From contig NC_049989.1 in assembly GCF_000003815.2 (NCBI RefSeq), positions 844,122 to 908,121 of the forward strand: a DNA stretch of 64,000 bases, read 5' to 3'. The stretch comes from Branchiostoma floridae (Eukaryota; Chordata; Leptocardii; Amphioxiformes; Branchiostomatidae). A model generated the notes under the pieces. The model was not told where the DNA came from, searched no databases, and saw only the letters and a program-made list of their open reading frames with translations. Made by a program: the position numbers and the translations under genes. Below, piece after piece: positions 1-13,700 of this stretch (the stretch's first letter is position 1; every line of letters begins with the position of its first letter).

Positions 1-1795
1 GCTGTGCCCTCCCCACATAAATTAGCCCCAACAGCGCCCCTTGCGACAATTTCTCGCTCTCCAGTGCACCAAGCTTTAACGGGTAAGTCACGTGATGCAA
101 CATGGCGTTCGAAAACTACCCGCTCGGCGAGGACAGTCACTTGTTTTTATGTAGTTTATAAGAGTTTCCTTGGACAACATACATAAAATCACCATGCATT
201 CTTGAGATAAGAACTCCAGGTTTGGTTTGAGATGATGTTTCAATTCATAATGAGTTCGTTGGATTTTAAAGAGGGGACGAAAATAGCCGTCTAGAATTAC
301 GATCAGAACCGGGTCATCTGTAATAGTCTTGTGCGCACTCAAGCGTAAATGTAAATTGTTGTCGGACTTTTCAGACGTGATTTGCTGGATGCAAAATTAT
401 ATTATAAATAAGGCAAGAGTCATAAATGATATAAACGTACTTCTTTCCAACTCAAGAGAATTTTCTTTTTTACAATTGACCTCGAAGTCTGCATCCACCA
501 ACAAGTGACCGTAAACTGGTCCTGCACGTAAACTGGTAACCTTACGTTACATTGGGTTTAAGACATCTATTCTTAAGGACGGAAGGTTATTCTTGTTGAA
601 AGAATCTAAATCTTCATACAAGATGCATAATATGGTTAGTGCAAGAAGCAACAAGAAATCGATTAGTAAGGACAGAAAGATTTTCTTGCTACAAGAACCT
701 TTTAAGAAACATAATCTAGGTTTTCCTGCTATAAGATATTTAATCTTTGTTCTAGAATAAGATGATTTTTCTTAGTTTAGAGAACATTTATAGGTTTGAA
801 ACTATGATAAGATATAAATTCTGTACCACAGAATTATTCTTGCCACAAGAAAATTTATCTTAAGTTTTTAGTCCCGAAATTTAAGAAAGAACAGCTTGGT
901 CTGAGAAAAAAAATCTAAGAAAACTTTCACCTTCTAACTGACATTTTCTTATTTTCTCACACAGAGAATAATTTTCTTTGTGGAAGATAACTTTTCTTCC
1001 ACAAAGATGAATAAGAATGGCATTTTTGGTAGTGTGCCAACATATCTCTTACTTTCTTGTGTGTATTGCTCCTTCTGATTGGTTAGAATGAATCGACAAC
1101 GGCGCCGGTGTTGATTTGCATCGACAACGGTGCCGGTGTCGATTCATTCTGACCAATCAGAAGGAGCGAACACGCCGGCCTGGCCGGAATCTATGTGTTA
1201 CTGCGTCATAACCAACATGGAACAGGGCCTTCTGATTGGTCCGCGGTGCCTGGCTATATGATAATATTATATAAAATCATGCAATCAATGTACTTCAGAA
1301 AATTACAAAGAACAGCTAACATCTACATTTTTCCTACAACTAAAAAATCAAGGTTATAATATGTACATTTCAAACCATCATGAAGGCTCATCTATGTTGG
1401 TACATGTAGTAATCATTACATGATTTTTCTTTTTTCTAAAGTCTGTGCACATGGCACTGGCCAGTCTAACTGCAGAGGTCTATGTGCATCTGTTCTGCTG
1501 AGTGTTCTGTAAGATAGAGCGTTCCTTGTGGCTGCCTTCATTTTTCGGAAATGCAAGCTAACCTCACCTGGCCTCACCTAGTCCAACCCTCATCAGGAAG
1601 GTTGGGGACCAAGCTAACATAATTCAGGATTTACTCAAGTCAACATCTCTAAACAAAAATAGCACAGATAAAAACTTTTAAAAAGTTTTTGACTGTTGTC
1701 AAGACTGTTGTTCACTACAGCCATTCTGACTGTAACTGAATTTCTATGAATTCAAACTAGTTACACAACTTCACCACAAGAGTTTTCATACTTAC
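1..1795 (-). other. GCN1 intron following exon 22; no gene seen
   Basis: This stretch lies downstream of the donor at 1795/1794 on the minus strand, so it is intronic. Bases about 540-1030 are AT-rich, with many scattered AAGAA/TTCTT blocks in both orientations. A large palindrome follows at 1068-1167. No exon of GCN1 or any other gene was recognised here. Confidence 0.7.
1068..1167. repeat. 100-bp imperfect palindrome (foldback/MITE-like)
   Basis: The left arm starts GCTCCTTCTGATTGGTTAGA. The right arm ends in its near-exact complement, TGACCAATCAGAAGGAGC. Inside, both arms carry GAATCGACA and GCCGGTGT-type blocks, so nearly the whole element folds on itself. A half copy with the same arm lies at about 48047-48086. 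A DNA-transposon remnant is the likely origin. Confidence 0.75.
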
Positions 1796-4700
1796 TCCTG
1801 TAGTATAGTCTGATTGTACAGCTCTCCCTCTGGCCAACGCATGATGTTGTACTCCTCTGTGGTCACCTCAACAAGGGCGGGATCTCCAAGACAACTCCTC
1901 ACATGGTTCAATATGGCGGGCAGGATGATTTTAGGAGCGATAAACACCAGAGTCTTCACCACATTGAGTACTGCCTGTAGGGGGGAGACATTTTCAAAGA
2001 GTAGAAATACTCCTTGACTTGTGCAAAATTACTCAGGAAACAAAGAAACACCATAAATCAGAATTCATCCCATATAAAATGTGTGCAAGACTGGGAAGAA
2101 GGGCTAAGCTCTTTATTTGTGCTTTTCCATTTTATGTTTCAGCACACATTTGTCTGTCACTTGCCCCAAATCAGTACTGCATGCTTTATTTTGAGTGTGT
2201 AACTTAATGAAGAAAATGAGGTACTGCAGTATTTCATATTATTACAGCAACTGTTACTTAAAAGTCTATGACTATCAATGATAATGATTCCAAATGTAAT
2301 GCACACCTTGTCCCGGGGACTGGCTTGAGTGACTTTGTCAATGATGATGTCTTGGTGGGTCCTCACTAGGTCCAGGACATCTAACTTCAGCTGCCTACAG
2401 AGTGTAACCCACAGGCTGGGACGGTAATACACTAAAATACAAGGGATGAAACGGTATCCTAATATCAAAGGAAAGCTACACATTTACATTGAAAAGCCTA
2501 CTGCAAGCCTGCTATAAGATGAAGTTTTACAGAAGGCCATCACAGTTTAGGGCTCTACCATTGTTTGCAACTCAAGATGTGCCGATGCCTACTCAAATGA
2601 CTGATTGAATTTGGTGATATCAGATGGCGGCATGTCTCAGGTTGATACACATAAATAGGGCTATTCCAACTGGCTTTCCTTATCAATCCAAGAGTCCCAA
2701 TATTGTTAGTAGCTTAGAAATGATACTAATTTATAATGATTGCTTTCCTCTAATTGGTAGGAAATTACCTCAAAATTCCATCCTCAAGAAAGCCAGTTTG
2801 TTCTCTAATAAATTTAAAGACAAGTAGCTTCCGTTAGTCCCTCATCGATCAGTTAGTCCCTGAGCAACCAAAATGTGTGGACATGGATTCAGGTCGAGGT
2901 GGGACATGCAGAAAATGGATCTACTAGTAAACTTGATTTGGCTTGGAATGTCCAAAAACAGAGGAACCTTAGCATGGAAGTTTATAGTGTTGGTAAATGA
3001 CATTATGAAAAAACTTGACTTTATCCAACCAACACTAAGGAAAGTTGGGACTTACATGTATTGAGGTTATTGTCTAAATTCTCTACTGTATAATTAGCAC
3101 TCTACATGATTATGTATGATTATTGTCTATCATACCAATACATGAGTGGTGTGTGTCCATCAGTGCCTCTAGCATGAGTTTCTCTGCCATGGATTTCTCA
3201 CTGTCCAGACCAGGGACCAAGCAGATTATCTCCAAGGCTTCAGCTAGTATCTTTGGGGAGATGACTCTGGGTGTATCTCCATCCTTCTTCCCTTGTTCCC
3301 CATCTCTGTCTTCCAAGTACCTCTTATAAGCGACAATCTAGGAGATAAGCAACGACCATCAGAAATATGGCACCATATGGTACAAACACACAATGTATTT
3401 TGACATGACTTCCACTTTGTGCTATCATGACTAAGTTGAAGGACGCTACAAATGCATGGTACATTTGTGTATATGTGTCTTCTTCAGTCAGTAATGTACT
3501 AGGCACATCTGTGAGCTGACTCAGGTCTGTATGCGGTAACAAGAACCAAAATTGGTCATCTACCAAACAGATACCACTTCTCTATAAAGTCACAAGGCTC
3601 CCTGATATGTTGCCGGTACAAATGTAGTAACTGCTTTGGAAATACTTTCTACAGCCAGGTTTGTTTTCCCAGTGGCAAACCCCAGCAAAAGGCTACACTG
3701 TACATGTACATTGTAGGTAGCCAATGACCATTTCAGGTTCCTGCAGGTTCAAGGCCCTAATCTTCAGCTCTGCTGGTGAATTTTGATACTTAATGGTTTT
3801 AATGGCAAGGAAATGTAAAAATAGAGGTTAAATGCTCATCAGAAGAATCACCTGAATTTAGGAAAAAGGCCCCTTTTGGCATGCCTAATAGCCCTAAGTG
3901 TGCCAATTGGGGGCCACGTGGCATATTCTTTTCTAAATTTTGCCATTTTTATCCATTAATTTTCATTCTGCAAAAAATTGACCGACCTTTCACTTCTCTT
4001 CACTTTCTGTCACTCTGTGCCAAAATGTGCCTTTACACAGCATTTTATCAAAGGCACATTTTGGAAACACACAAAAACACACACCCAAAGCAATATACAA
4101 TGTATCTGTACAAGGAGGTAAAGCAGCACAAAGTTGTTATTGAACCAACCGACTGAGTGGTGAGGATGGTTCGGAGCTGCAGCAGCAGGGGATGTGCGAG
4201 TGTGTCAGACCCCAGCTCTGCCAGCAGCTTCTTGGTGCTCTGTCCAGCAGACTTTCTCACTGTCCAGGACGGGCTGGTCAACAGGCTCACCAGGGCCCTG
4301 TGCAGGTGCCTGAAGGACACATCAGGTACATGTACACGTATGGTCACGTCTGGGATAAACATAAACTGCTAATTATCTGAAACAAACTTCAACACTGTAA
4401 CTTTTCAACATTCTGATTTAAGTGAATTTACATGTATCACGATTGTCAGCATACACATGTCTTCCTAGATTTGTAATTTACATGCAGGGCTCGAAATACC
4501 ACCTGCATAATATGCAGCTTAGTGCAGGTAAAATTGGAGCTGTACAGGTATTTCTGTTGTCTACCTGCACCTAACCTGCACTTGTCCATGTACTGGGTTT
4601 TATACAGTTGTAGGTGTACAGGTATGACTATGGGGATTGTTATTAGCTGTATTGAATGTTACCACCTATAAACTTTAAGTATAACAGAAAAAATAGCAAT

Positions 4701-7700
4701 GGTTCCTGAACAATTTTAGTATGATCTATACTTCCTAAATTCAGAGTGGTGCAGGTAAAATTTGTCAGGTGCAGGCAATTTTAAATATTACCTGCACCAG
4801 TGCAGGTATGCAGAAAGAAGTATTTCCAGCCCTGACATGACATTGTATATCTAACAATTTAAACGTTTTAATTCTGAAGTCTAAAAGAGCTTACATACAA
4901 AATTAACTGTATTATGCTATTAACCACACTTCACCTGGTATTTGAATGACTGAGTTTCTGGGGATGGTCTAGCAGCAAAGTCTCACACAGGCAGCACACA
5001 TTCACCAAGGCTGCAAGAACAAGACGTTATGAAATCACCAGGATATTTCACTCATGTAGCACTAGTAGCCTGCTATAGCTCCTCCTCATAGTATCCATAT
5101 ACTATGCAAAACATGAAGAAAAACAATTGACGATTGAATGTTCAAATAAAATATCGGCAGCCCAAAGATGTCACTTACAGCACTGTTTCCAAACAGCTAC
5201 AAGAGTTGTAAAGTAGGCCATGTTGATTCCATATGGATGACATGCTCTGGAAATGTATATCAGGACTAAAATTCTTCTGTGCCGCTTTGTACAATTTACA
5301 GTGCGGTCGGAAACTCTTGGGTGGGGGGGGGTGGTGGTGAAAATTGAGATTTCACCCATATACATGGCCTTATTAGGGACTAATGTAATGCAGGCGAAGA
5401 ACTTTTGGTACATAGTGGCCTTTTGAAGTTTAATTTTTGCCTTCATTTTAAGATCATGGGCAATGGCAGCAAACTTTGCAGCAGATATTGCTGACCGAAT
5501 TTTCTGTATATGGAGCAGTTCAGTTACATGTAAGTTCAGTTCATCCTCATAAGAGGTGCCATTAACGAGTACATGTAGCGCCAAAGCTCAAAGGGTACAA
5601 CTATCCTAGGGCGGTCCAGGAGCATGCTCCCCTGGGAAGATTTTGAACTCTGGAATTTCCCTGGCAGACTAGGCTAAGTGTAATGACCTTCTATTTGCAA
5701 AACAAGCATTTTGAGGACAATGTTTTCCAACATATTTTCACAACCTCGATGGCCAAAGGCAAAATGTGTAGCAATGGAGGTCTAAGGAAATTTGATGATC
5801 TTGATTCTCTAAAATGCCATTTCTTGCATTTTGAGGGGCAAATTTTGCTGGCAGACTAAGTTAAGTTTAATGAAATTTCTATTAGGCCACAGCAAGTAAA
5901 TTTTATGGATGACATCAGTGCGCGCATTAATTTTCGCCTGATTTCAGAAAAAAAAACAAGAATTTTTTCTTCTGCAGGGAGGGTCAACATGACAATAAAG
6001 TAGCAAAATGAGCAAATATGTTGTGTTGTAGCCTAATAATTGTTCCTGTAGGAGTGGCACTTGCGAGGTACCCAGGACTGTAGTTGAAGAAATTAAACTT
6101 TTTGGATAGTTGTAAAAGTAACACCAATATGGAAGCCATGAGTGTGGTTACCAACTTTGTCGGTGATGTCAGTTTGGCTGGCGTACTTCAAGAAAAATGA
6201 CAAAATAGAAAGCCCAATAAACACGACTAAAAAAACGTTAAAAAGCAACCGGAGCCTAACCTCTGCTTGGAGAGTAAGTCTACCACACAAGAGTCACTTT
6301 TACCACACCAGTTCATGTCTTGAATAAAGGAATGAATGCCTAGTTGGCTCTGATACCATGTTTTGTCCCTTTAACTCTTGTTACAACATTCATCACAACT
6401 TTATGGTGCCTATTTTTAAAAATGTAGCCATCTTGTTTTTTTTCACCCATCTTGTTTTTGTTTTTGCCTATTTCAATATTTTTGCAGCCTGCAGAGGATG
6501 CAATTTACTTGCTGTGGCCTTAGTGAAAAAATACACTATCAAGGGTTTCACCCTCATTTCTTGTGGGGGCAAGGGATCACCACTAAAGATTTACATGAAG
6601 CATATCAGCCAGTACAAACCATCGTCTGGAGCCTGGGACAGGTACTTCTCTGACATCAGCATCTGTTTGCTGTCATCTAACAGGTTATTCCAGAAAATGC
6701 TCAACCTGGACTCTGAAACACATCAATAGCCAACAGTGTGACAGTATGTGTGACCATATATCAGCTGCTGTAGTGATGTGAAACATCACGTGTGTAGTTG
6801 TTATATAATATAACTCTAAGCAGATGTTGGGACAGAGGAGGCCGATTGACGCAGGAAATGTAACCTAGTAAACAATAACAATTTAGCCTCCCAATATCTG
6901 CAATATCTGCTTGGAGATTGGTGTAGTGCAAGGTAAGAAAAATATCACATTTGCAAAAAGTACTTTCAGACTAAAACTTCTTTTATAAAATCTAAAAGGT
7001 CTAAAAAGTAAAATGTTTTGGAAAAAATTTTGGAAAGACAAATATGCCCTGATTTTGTCACTTTCTAAGACACACCTGGTTCCATTGTTCATCCAGCTCT
7101 ATGAATAATGCAAATCAGATACTTGAGAGGCAGAGAGCATATTGCACATACTCTAACTTAGAGCTCTGTCAAGTATACAACATCAAAATCTGGCATCAAA
7201 GTCTTTCTCCATCTCAGACCTTTTCCAAATCCATCCAGGTACTTAAGGTACTGTTAGTACTAAAACTATCCTGCATCTTATAACCCATATATCTAGCCTG
7301 GATGTTCAATGATCATCATCTTGAATGCCTCAGTGTACTCTTGTAACTTCATTATCCTCATGCTACATGCAACCACATGCTCCCACCTGATTCAATGTCA
7401 ACTGCAGACATTTTGGTGAGAAGACAAGCTGCTGTCAGCCCTTCTGTGACAACAGCCTCCTGGTTGAGGTTGAAGGCAGCTTTTTCCGCAGCCTGCAGCA
7501 GGAAGGGCAGCATGTCCAGCCCCTGCAGCAGGGTGTCACCTGAGGACAGCATCACTGTGGTTACTAACCTCACCTCACCTCAACAAACTAACTCTGCAGC
7601 ACGGTGTCACCTGAGGACAGCATCACTGTGGTTACTAACCTCACCTCAACACACTAAATATGCAGCACGGTGTCACCTGAGGACAGCATCACTGTGGTTA

Positions 7701-10700
7701 CTAACCTCACCTCACCTCAACAAACTAACTCTGCAGCAGGGTGTCACCTGAGGACAGCATCACTGTGGTTACTAACCTCACCTCACCTCAACAAACTAAC
7801 TCTGCAGCAGGGTGTCACCTGAGGACAGCATCACTGTGGTTACTAACCTCACCTCACCTCAACAAACTAACTCTGCAGCAGGGTGTCACCTGAGGACAGC
7901 ATCACTGTGGTTACTAACCTCACCTCACCTCAACAAACTAACTCTGCAGCAGGGTGTCACCTGAGGACAGCATTGCTGTGGTTACTAACCTCACCTCACC
8001 TCAACAAACTAACTCTGCAGCAGGGTGTCACCTGAGGACAGCATCGCTGTGGTTACTAACCTCACCTCACCTCAACAAACTAACTCTACAGCAGGGTGTC
8101 ACCTGAGGACAGCATTGCTGTGGTTACTAACCTCACCTCACCTCAACAAACTAACTCTGCAGCAGGGTGTCACCTGAGGACAGCATCACTGTGGTTACTA
8201 ACCTCACCTCAACAAACTAACTCTGCAGCAGGGTGTCACCTGAGGACAGCATCACTGTGGTTACTAACCTCACCTCACCTCAACAAACTAACTCTGCAGC
8301 AGGGTGTCACCTGAGGACAGCATTACTGTGGTTACTAACCTCACCTCACCTCAACAAACTAACTCTGCAGCAGGGTGTCACCTGAGGACAGCATCACTGT
8401 GGTTACTAACCTCACCTCACCTCAACAAACTAACTCTGCAGCAGGGTGTCACCTGAGGACAGCATCACTGTGGTTACTAACCTCACCTCAACAAACTAAC
8501 TCAACACTACAACTTCTCATTTATTATCACATCACATCAATTTTTTTATTTGCATCTTTATGGTCTGGGGTACCCCAAACTATGTTGAGGGGCAGTGTGT
8601 AGTCAACAATGTAGTGTTAAGCAGATTGACTTTCACTGATCCATACATATACATGCAAGACAAAAACACAGCTCTATCCTCTACATGAATGTAAGTTAAT
8701 CTGTGACAGTAGTCAACATTATGTTACAATTTTAAGGCTATATATCCATGCACAAAATAAAGCACTTACCAACTTGAGAAGGATCAGAGGACTAATCGAA
8801 AGCTTGTCAACTTGGTAAGCGCTTTATTTTTATCTATCAACATTGGAGCTAATAGAAACATTCCAAGATACATTAGAACAGAGGCCGATCATACCAGAGA
8901 AGGCAGCCAGCATACACTGTAGGTAAGCAGTCCTGACAGCAGTGGTGGACGTCTTCAATGTCACCCCTTTCTGCTCAACAAACAGATTATCACATGTCAA
9001 GATTTTCAAAAGGGATGATTCTAACATCACTGTCACAAACTGTCTTCCAAAGAATTTTGTTTTCACAACACTGATGTCTGGTATTATCCTAAGTCTAAGA
9101 CATTAGCAAAACAACTGTTGGACCAGATGCTTTGGACTGGACCTGAGCAGTACCACCCCTCTCAGCAAGTGTCAACAACAAACTTCTATAAACACAGTAC
9201 CAATCATACTGGTATTACTACAGAGGTACGAGGACATACATGTACATGAACATACAAAATATGATGGCCTAAAAGAGTTGTATGTCCAAAATAATGTTAT
9301 TCTAAAAACCCAATACTGTCCCAAAATATGGCAATAATTAGGGTAGGGGTTGTAACAATTGCAAGATTCTTTAATTTGGTAACATCATGAAATGGTGTCC
9401 TTCACACAATCATAGCAGTCCAAATACTGGAGCTTACCTTGAACCACTCCATGAGTTTAGTAGGAACTTGTGTGGAGAACTTGTCACACCAGAGTGACAG
9501 CATGGATAGGGTGTAGACCAGAGTCCCCTCATGTACTGTCAACATTAAGCATGAAAAACATTTCCAGAATTTTCTAACCAACAATCATCATTTTGTCCAA
9601 AAATTACTTTCAATAATCAATCCACTTAGGGAGACAATGGGCTATTTTCTTCAGGACTTCATCATCAGTACACAGTCTTCCCCTGGCTAGCCTTAATGTA
9701 CATGTGCAAAAAGATAAAAGTCCAGTACTCTGGTGATACATGATGACAAGAAGATGCAAGAGAAGCCCCTAACCTTCCTGCTGCAGGTAAGGTATGAACA
9801 GCTCGGCCACCATGCTTGAAAGGGTTTGTGTTCCTGATCCACTGACAGTGTTGTAGCTCAGATTACCTAACCCTGTAATAGGATACATATTCAATTTTGT
9901 TAATTACCTCCAAGGAATTTCAGAATTTTTGGCATGTAGGTAGCTAAGACAAAGATGTACAAAATGAAATACAAATTATGCAAAACAGGAGGATATTTGC
10001 ACAAGTACAGAGTAAATTCTATCTATTAGTATTATCGTGTTTGTTTTTTTCAATGTATTTTTGTCACATACAAGATATCATCCTGACATTGGGGTGGCAG
10101 ATAGCTTTTGAGGTTTGCATAAGTAAGGTAAATGTGCAAGTCATTAGAATAAAGTCTACAAGAGCTCTGAATATCTCATGGAGGCAGGAGGTGCCAAAAC
10201 TCTAGTTATTGATTATGTTGTTAATAAGTACATTTTTCACTTTCATCTGATGAGGTAAGTTAGATCATATGGGACACCAGTCAAACAAGTTGCTGTTACA
10301 AATGTTTGTGACAGACTGAAGAAAGCTTTTCTTTAATGGTGATGGGCTACTTTTAAAATCCTTGGACACAATCTGTGAATTCATGTCAAGGATACTTCCT
10401 TCTGTCTCCTGATCTGAACGAGTGCACAAAGGGTTGGGGTTAAGGCCCACCTAAAATTGAAGTCAGTAATAATTATTTCTTGTCCTGCAAAGTCTTGAGG
10501 AATGACGACTAACAAGGATACCAGAGAGTTGCCAATGAAAGTAATGACACATTGTAAACCATCCTTACCAGTGAGTACCCCCATCCTGTGTTTCACAACT
10601 GTTAGTTTTCCTTCCGAGCCATTGAGAACGTTAAAGAGATGTTTGGCTGCTTCCTCCAGTGCACCTGGATCGCTGCATTGTTGTGCTAGGATCTTAAAGG

Positions 10701-13700
10701 CCCTCCCGGTTTCCTCACAAGTGGTATCATCTTTGGAGTGCAGTTGACCTTGATGGGTGGAAAGCCATTCATTAGAGAAAAGAATCTGCCAAATTTTGTA
10801 ATATAGACTGATCGAAAGCTTGTTGGTAAGCGTTTTATTTTGTGTACGGATAGAGGGTTTTTAAAATCAGAACAATGTTAATGTTGACTAACGTCACAGA
10901 TGAACTTACATTCAAATCATTATGGTCTCATTGATGTATTACTCCGCTAGTGGGGACCCTAAAAGAGATCCGAGCCAAAAACTGAACGGCTGTATAGACG
11001 CATGTTTTTAGCGGTGAGAAATTCCCTTTTAGCCAGCGGAACTGATATCAAAAGTTAGATTGGTGAAATTTTGTTTCTAACTGAAGAAATAAGCAGGTAA
11101 AGTTTGGCAGCCGCGCGCTAGATCGGAGGTACACAGTCGTGGGTTCTGAGTGGTGCGGTTGTACAATAGCAGCAAAAAAGTGCCTTTTGTGGGGATTGAC
11201 TAATCGTAGTTTGTAATTGCTATAAAAAAAGTTTCTACGTATAGTTTACATTGGCAATTTTTTCCCACGATATAGGGTAAATGTGCTCGACAAAGAATGA
11301 AAAATCTGCTACAATTTCACGTAGCTTCATTATGAACGTGCCCATTTAAACCATGAATTATAACATAGAAGTCTATGGGAAGAAGAAACTCATCAATGAG
11401 ACCTTAAATAAAAATGAAAAATATTCATAAAAAATCAAGGAATAGCACTGGAGCAAAAATTTGAAAAGGGTTTATAACCGGGCGCCACCCCGCATTTTTT
11501 GGCTGCAGATTACGCCGTGTACCTATTTCCGCTACCATGGTAACGGACGGGTCTACATTTCCAAGGGGCGTTACTATTGTTATTTTTCTTGTATCACACT
11601 CTACTGGATATAGAAGCCATTTGAAAGAGGACTAAGGTTCTAAAGCTATCTTTCTTGAGGCAAACTACATCCAAGTTATTTTTTGAAATCGCCGCCTTCT
11701 CTCGAACGCCCCTCCACCCCCCCCCCCCAAACCCCGGGCTAGGCGACACCTATAAAAGGCCAATCAGAAAGGCTCAGTTCGGCTTGCCCGCCTCTGGTAT
11801 AAGGGAGCTTGAAACGCAGCTAACATTAATTTCTAGTCGTTAAGCTCTGTTTTGACTTTATGAGCTATAGTACCTTCACCTGATCCTCTATAGAACCGTT
11901 TATTTTACGTAGAAAGATCCGGATGAATCCCTTCGTGCCTGTCGTGCTGATATCCCTTAAACGACTATTCTCTGAGATATATTCTAATTAAACAAAGACA
12001 AAGTCACAATGAGAACACTACTCAGTCAAACTCATACACAGACTGATCTAATGAGTCTTTGCGACACGTCAAAAGCGTCAGTCTCGACGCCTTTGCACTT
12101 TGGCCTTTGTCCGCCGCTAGGTGGCGCTTTCATGCCTATCATGATCTCGTACTTAATTACCTCCGAGAGGCTAATTCATTAACGTAAGACACCCAAACTT
12201 TCAGAGATGATGAAGAAAACGACATTCTTTCTTTTGATAGATTTTTTCAATAATACATTAAACTTAAGGTCTCATTGATGTATTACTCCGCTAGTGGGGA
12301 CCCTAAAAGAGATCCGAGCCAAAAACTGAACGGCTGTATAGACGCATGTTTTTAGCGGTGAGAAATTCCCTTTTAGCCAGCGGAACTGATATCAAAAGTT
12401 AGATTGGTGAAATTTTGTTTCTAACTGAAGAAATAAGCAGGTAAAGTTTGGCAGCCGCGCGCTAGATCGGAGGTACACAGTCGTGGGTTCTGAGTGGTGC
12501 GGTTGTACAATAGCAGCAAAAAAGTGCCTTTTGTGGGGATTGACTAATCGTAGTTTGTAATTGCTATAAAAAAAGTTTCTACGTATAGTTTACATTGGCA
12601 ATTTTTTCCCACGATATAGGGTAAATGTGCTCGACAAAGAATGAAAAATCTGCTACAATTTCACGTAGCTTCATTATGAACGTGCCCATTTAAACCATGA
12701 ATTATAACATAGAAGTCTATGGGAAGAAGAAACTCATCAATGAGACCTTATGTACATTCTATGGAAATTATAATGTAGGTTCTTAGGAAAAGTCTGACAT
12801 TGCTAGTATTGTCAAGTTGTTTTTAGCAACATCTTTTATGATTACTATTTCTACAGTCCACACTGGTCAAGCAAGAGATACCCATCAGATATACAAGCCT
12901 GCAAGCTTGTTTCTATGAATCTAAAGCCAAGTTTCCATCATCATTCAACCAAATCAAAGTCAAACACTAAATAAACACAGAAGAACAGGGCAGTCTTCAT
13001 CCTGAAGGCAACACAACCAAATCACAAGTCAAAATGATACGTGCATTCCATGCATTTTTGTGCCCTAAATTTGAACACTACAGAAAGTTCTTCTCCACGA
13101 AATGTGTGACTTACTTCCCAGAATCTTACTGATGTCTTGTGTATACTGGCTCAGGTCCAGGGACACAGAAGATAACAGGCTGCAGATAGCTGTGGGGAAA
13201 GGGAGAGAGTGTGTAATACAGTCGTGTTGTCATAGAAAAGTGCAGAGATATTTTACTTATTGATTTGTCACAGCCAATTTCTTCTCATAACTACCACTAT
13301 ATCTACTACTGGTAGCCGTTCTGTCAGGGCTGGTGGTGTTTGTTTTTGTTTGTTTGTTTGTTTGTTTGTTTGTTTGTTTAAATCTTTGTTTATTTCTATT
13401 GAAAAAAGGTCAAATCGGCCTGCAGGCTGCTTTTCATTGAGGTCATGAGGGAAAAGGTAAGGGTCAGACAAAGATACAGTTTACATCACAAGTCCTAATG
13501 AGTCTTATAAGTCTATCAAGTCTATATACAGTTATACACAATATAGAGGTGTAAGAAGTAACACATCATTCCAGCCTGAGGAAAGGAGCAGAGGCAGTAC
13601 CAAAATACTGGCAGCTCAGGAGGACTTCAGGCTCTCTGAGTCGGACACATGGAGTCACTTGCCACACTTCCCTTATTACAATAAACGCTACAAGTCTTAA

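Noticed and set aside
7523-8503. Regularly spaced direct repeats that could be mistaken for a CRISPR array
   Set aside because: There are no unique spacers; the whole unit is repeated, and it derives from a GCN1 intron-exon boundary in an animal genome.
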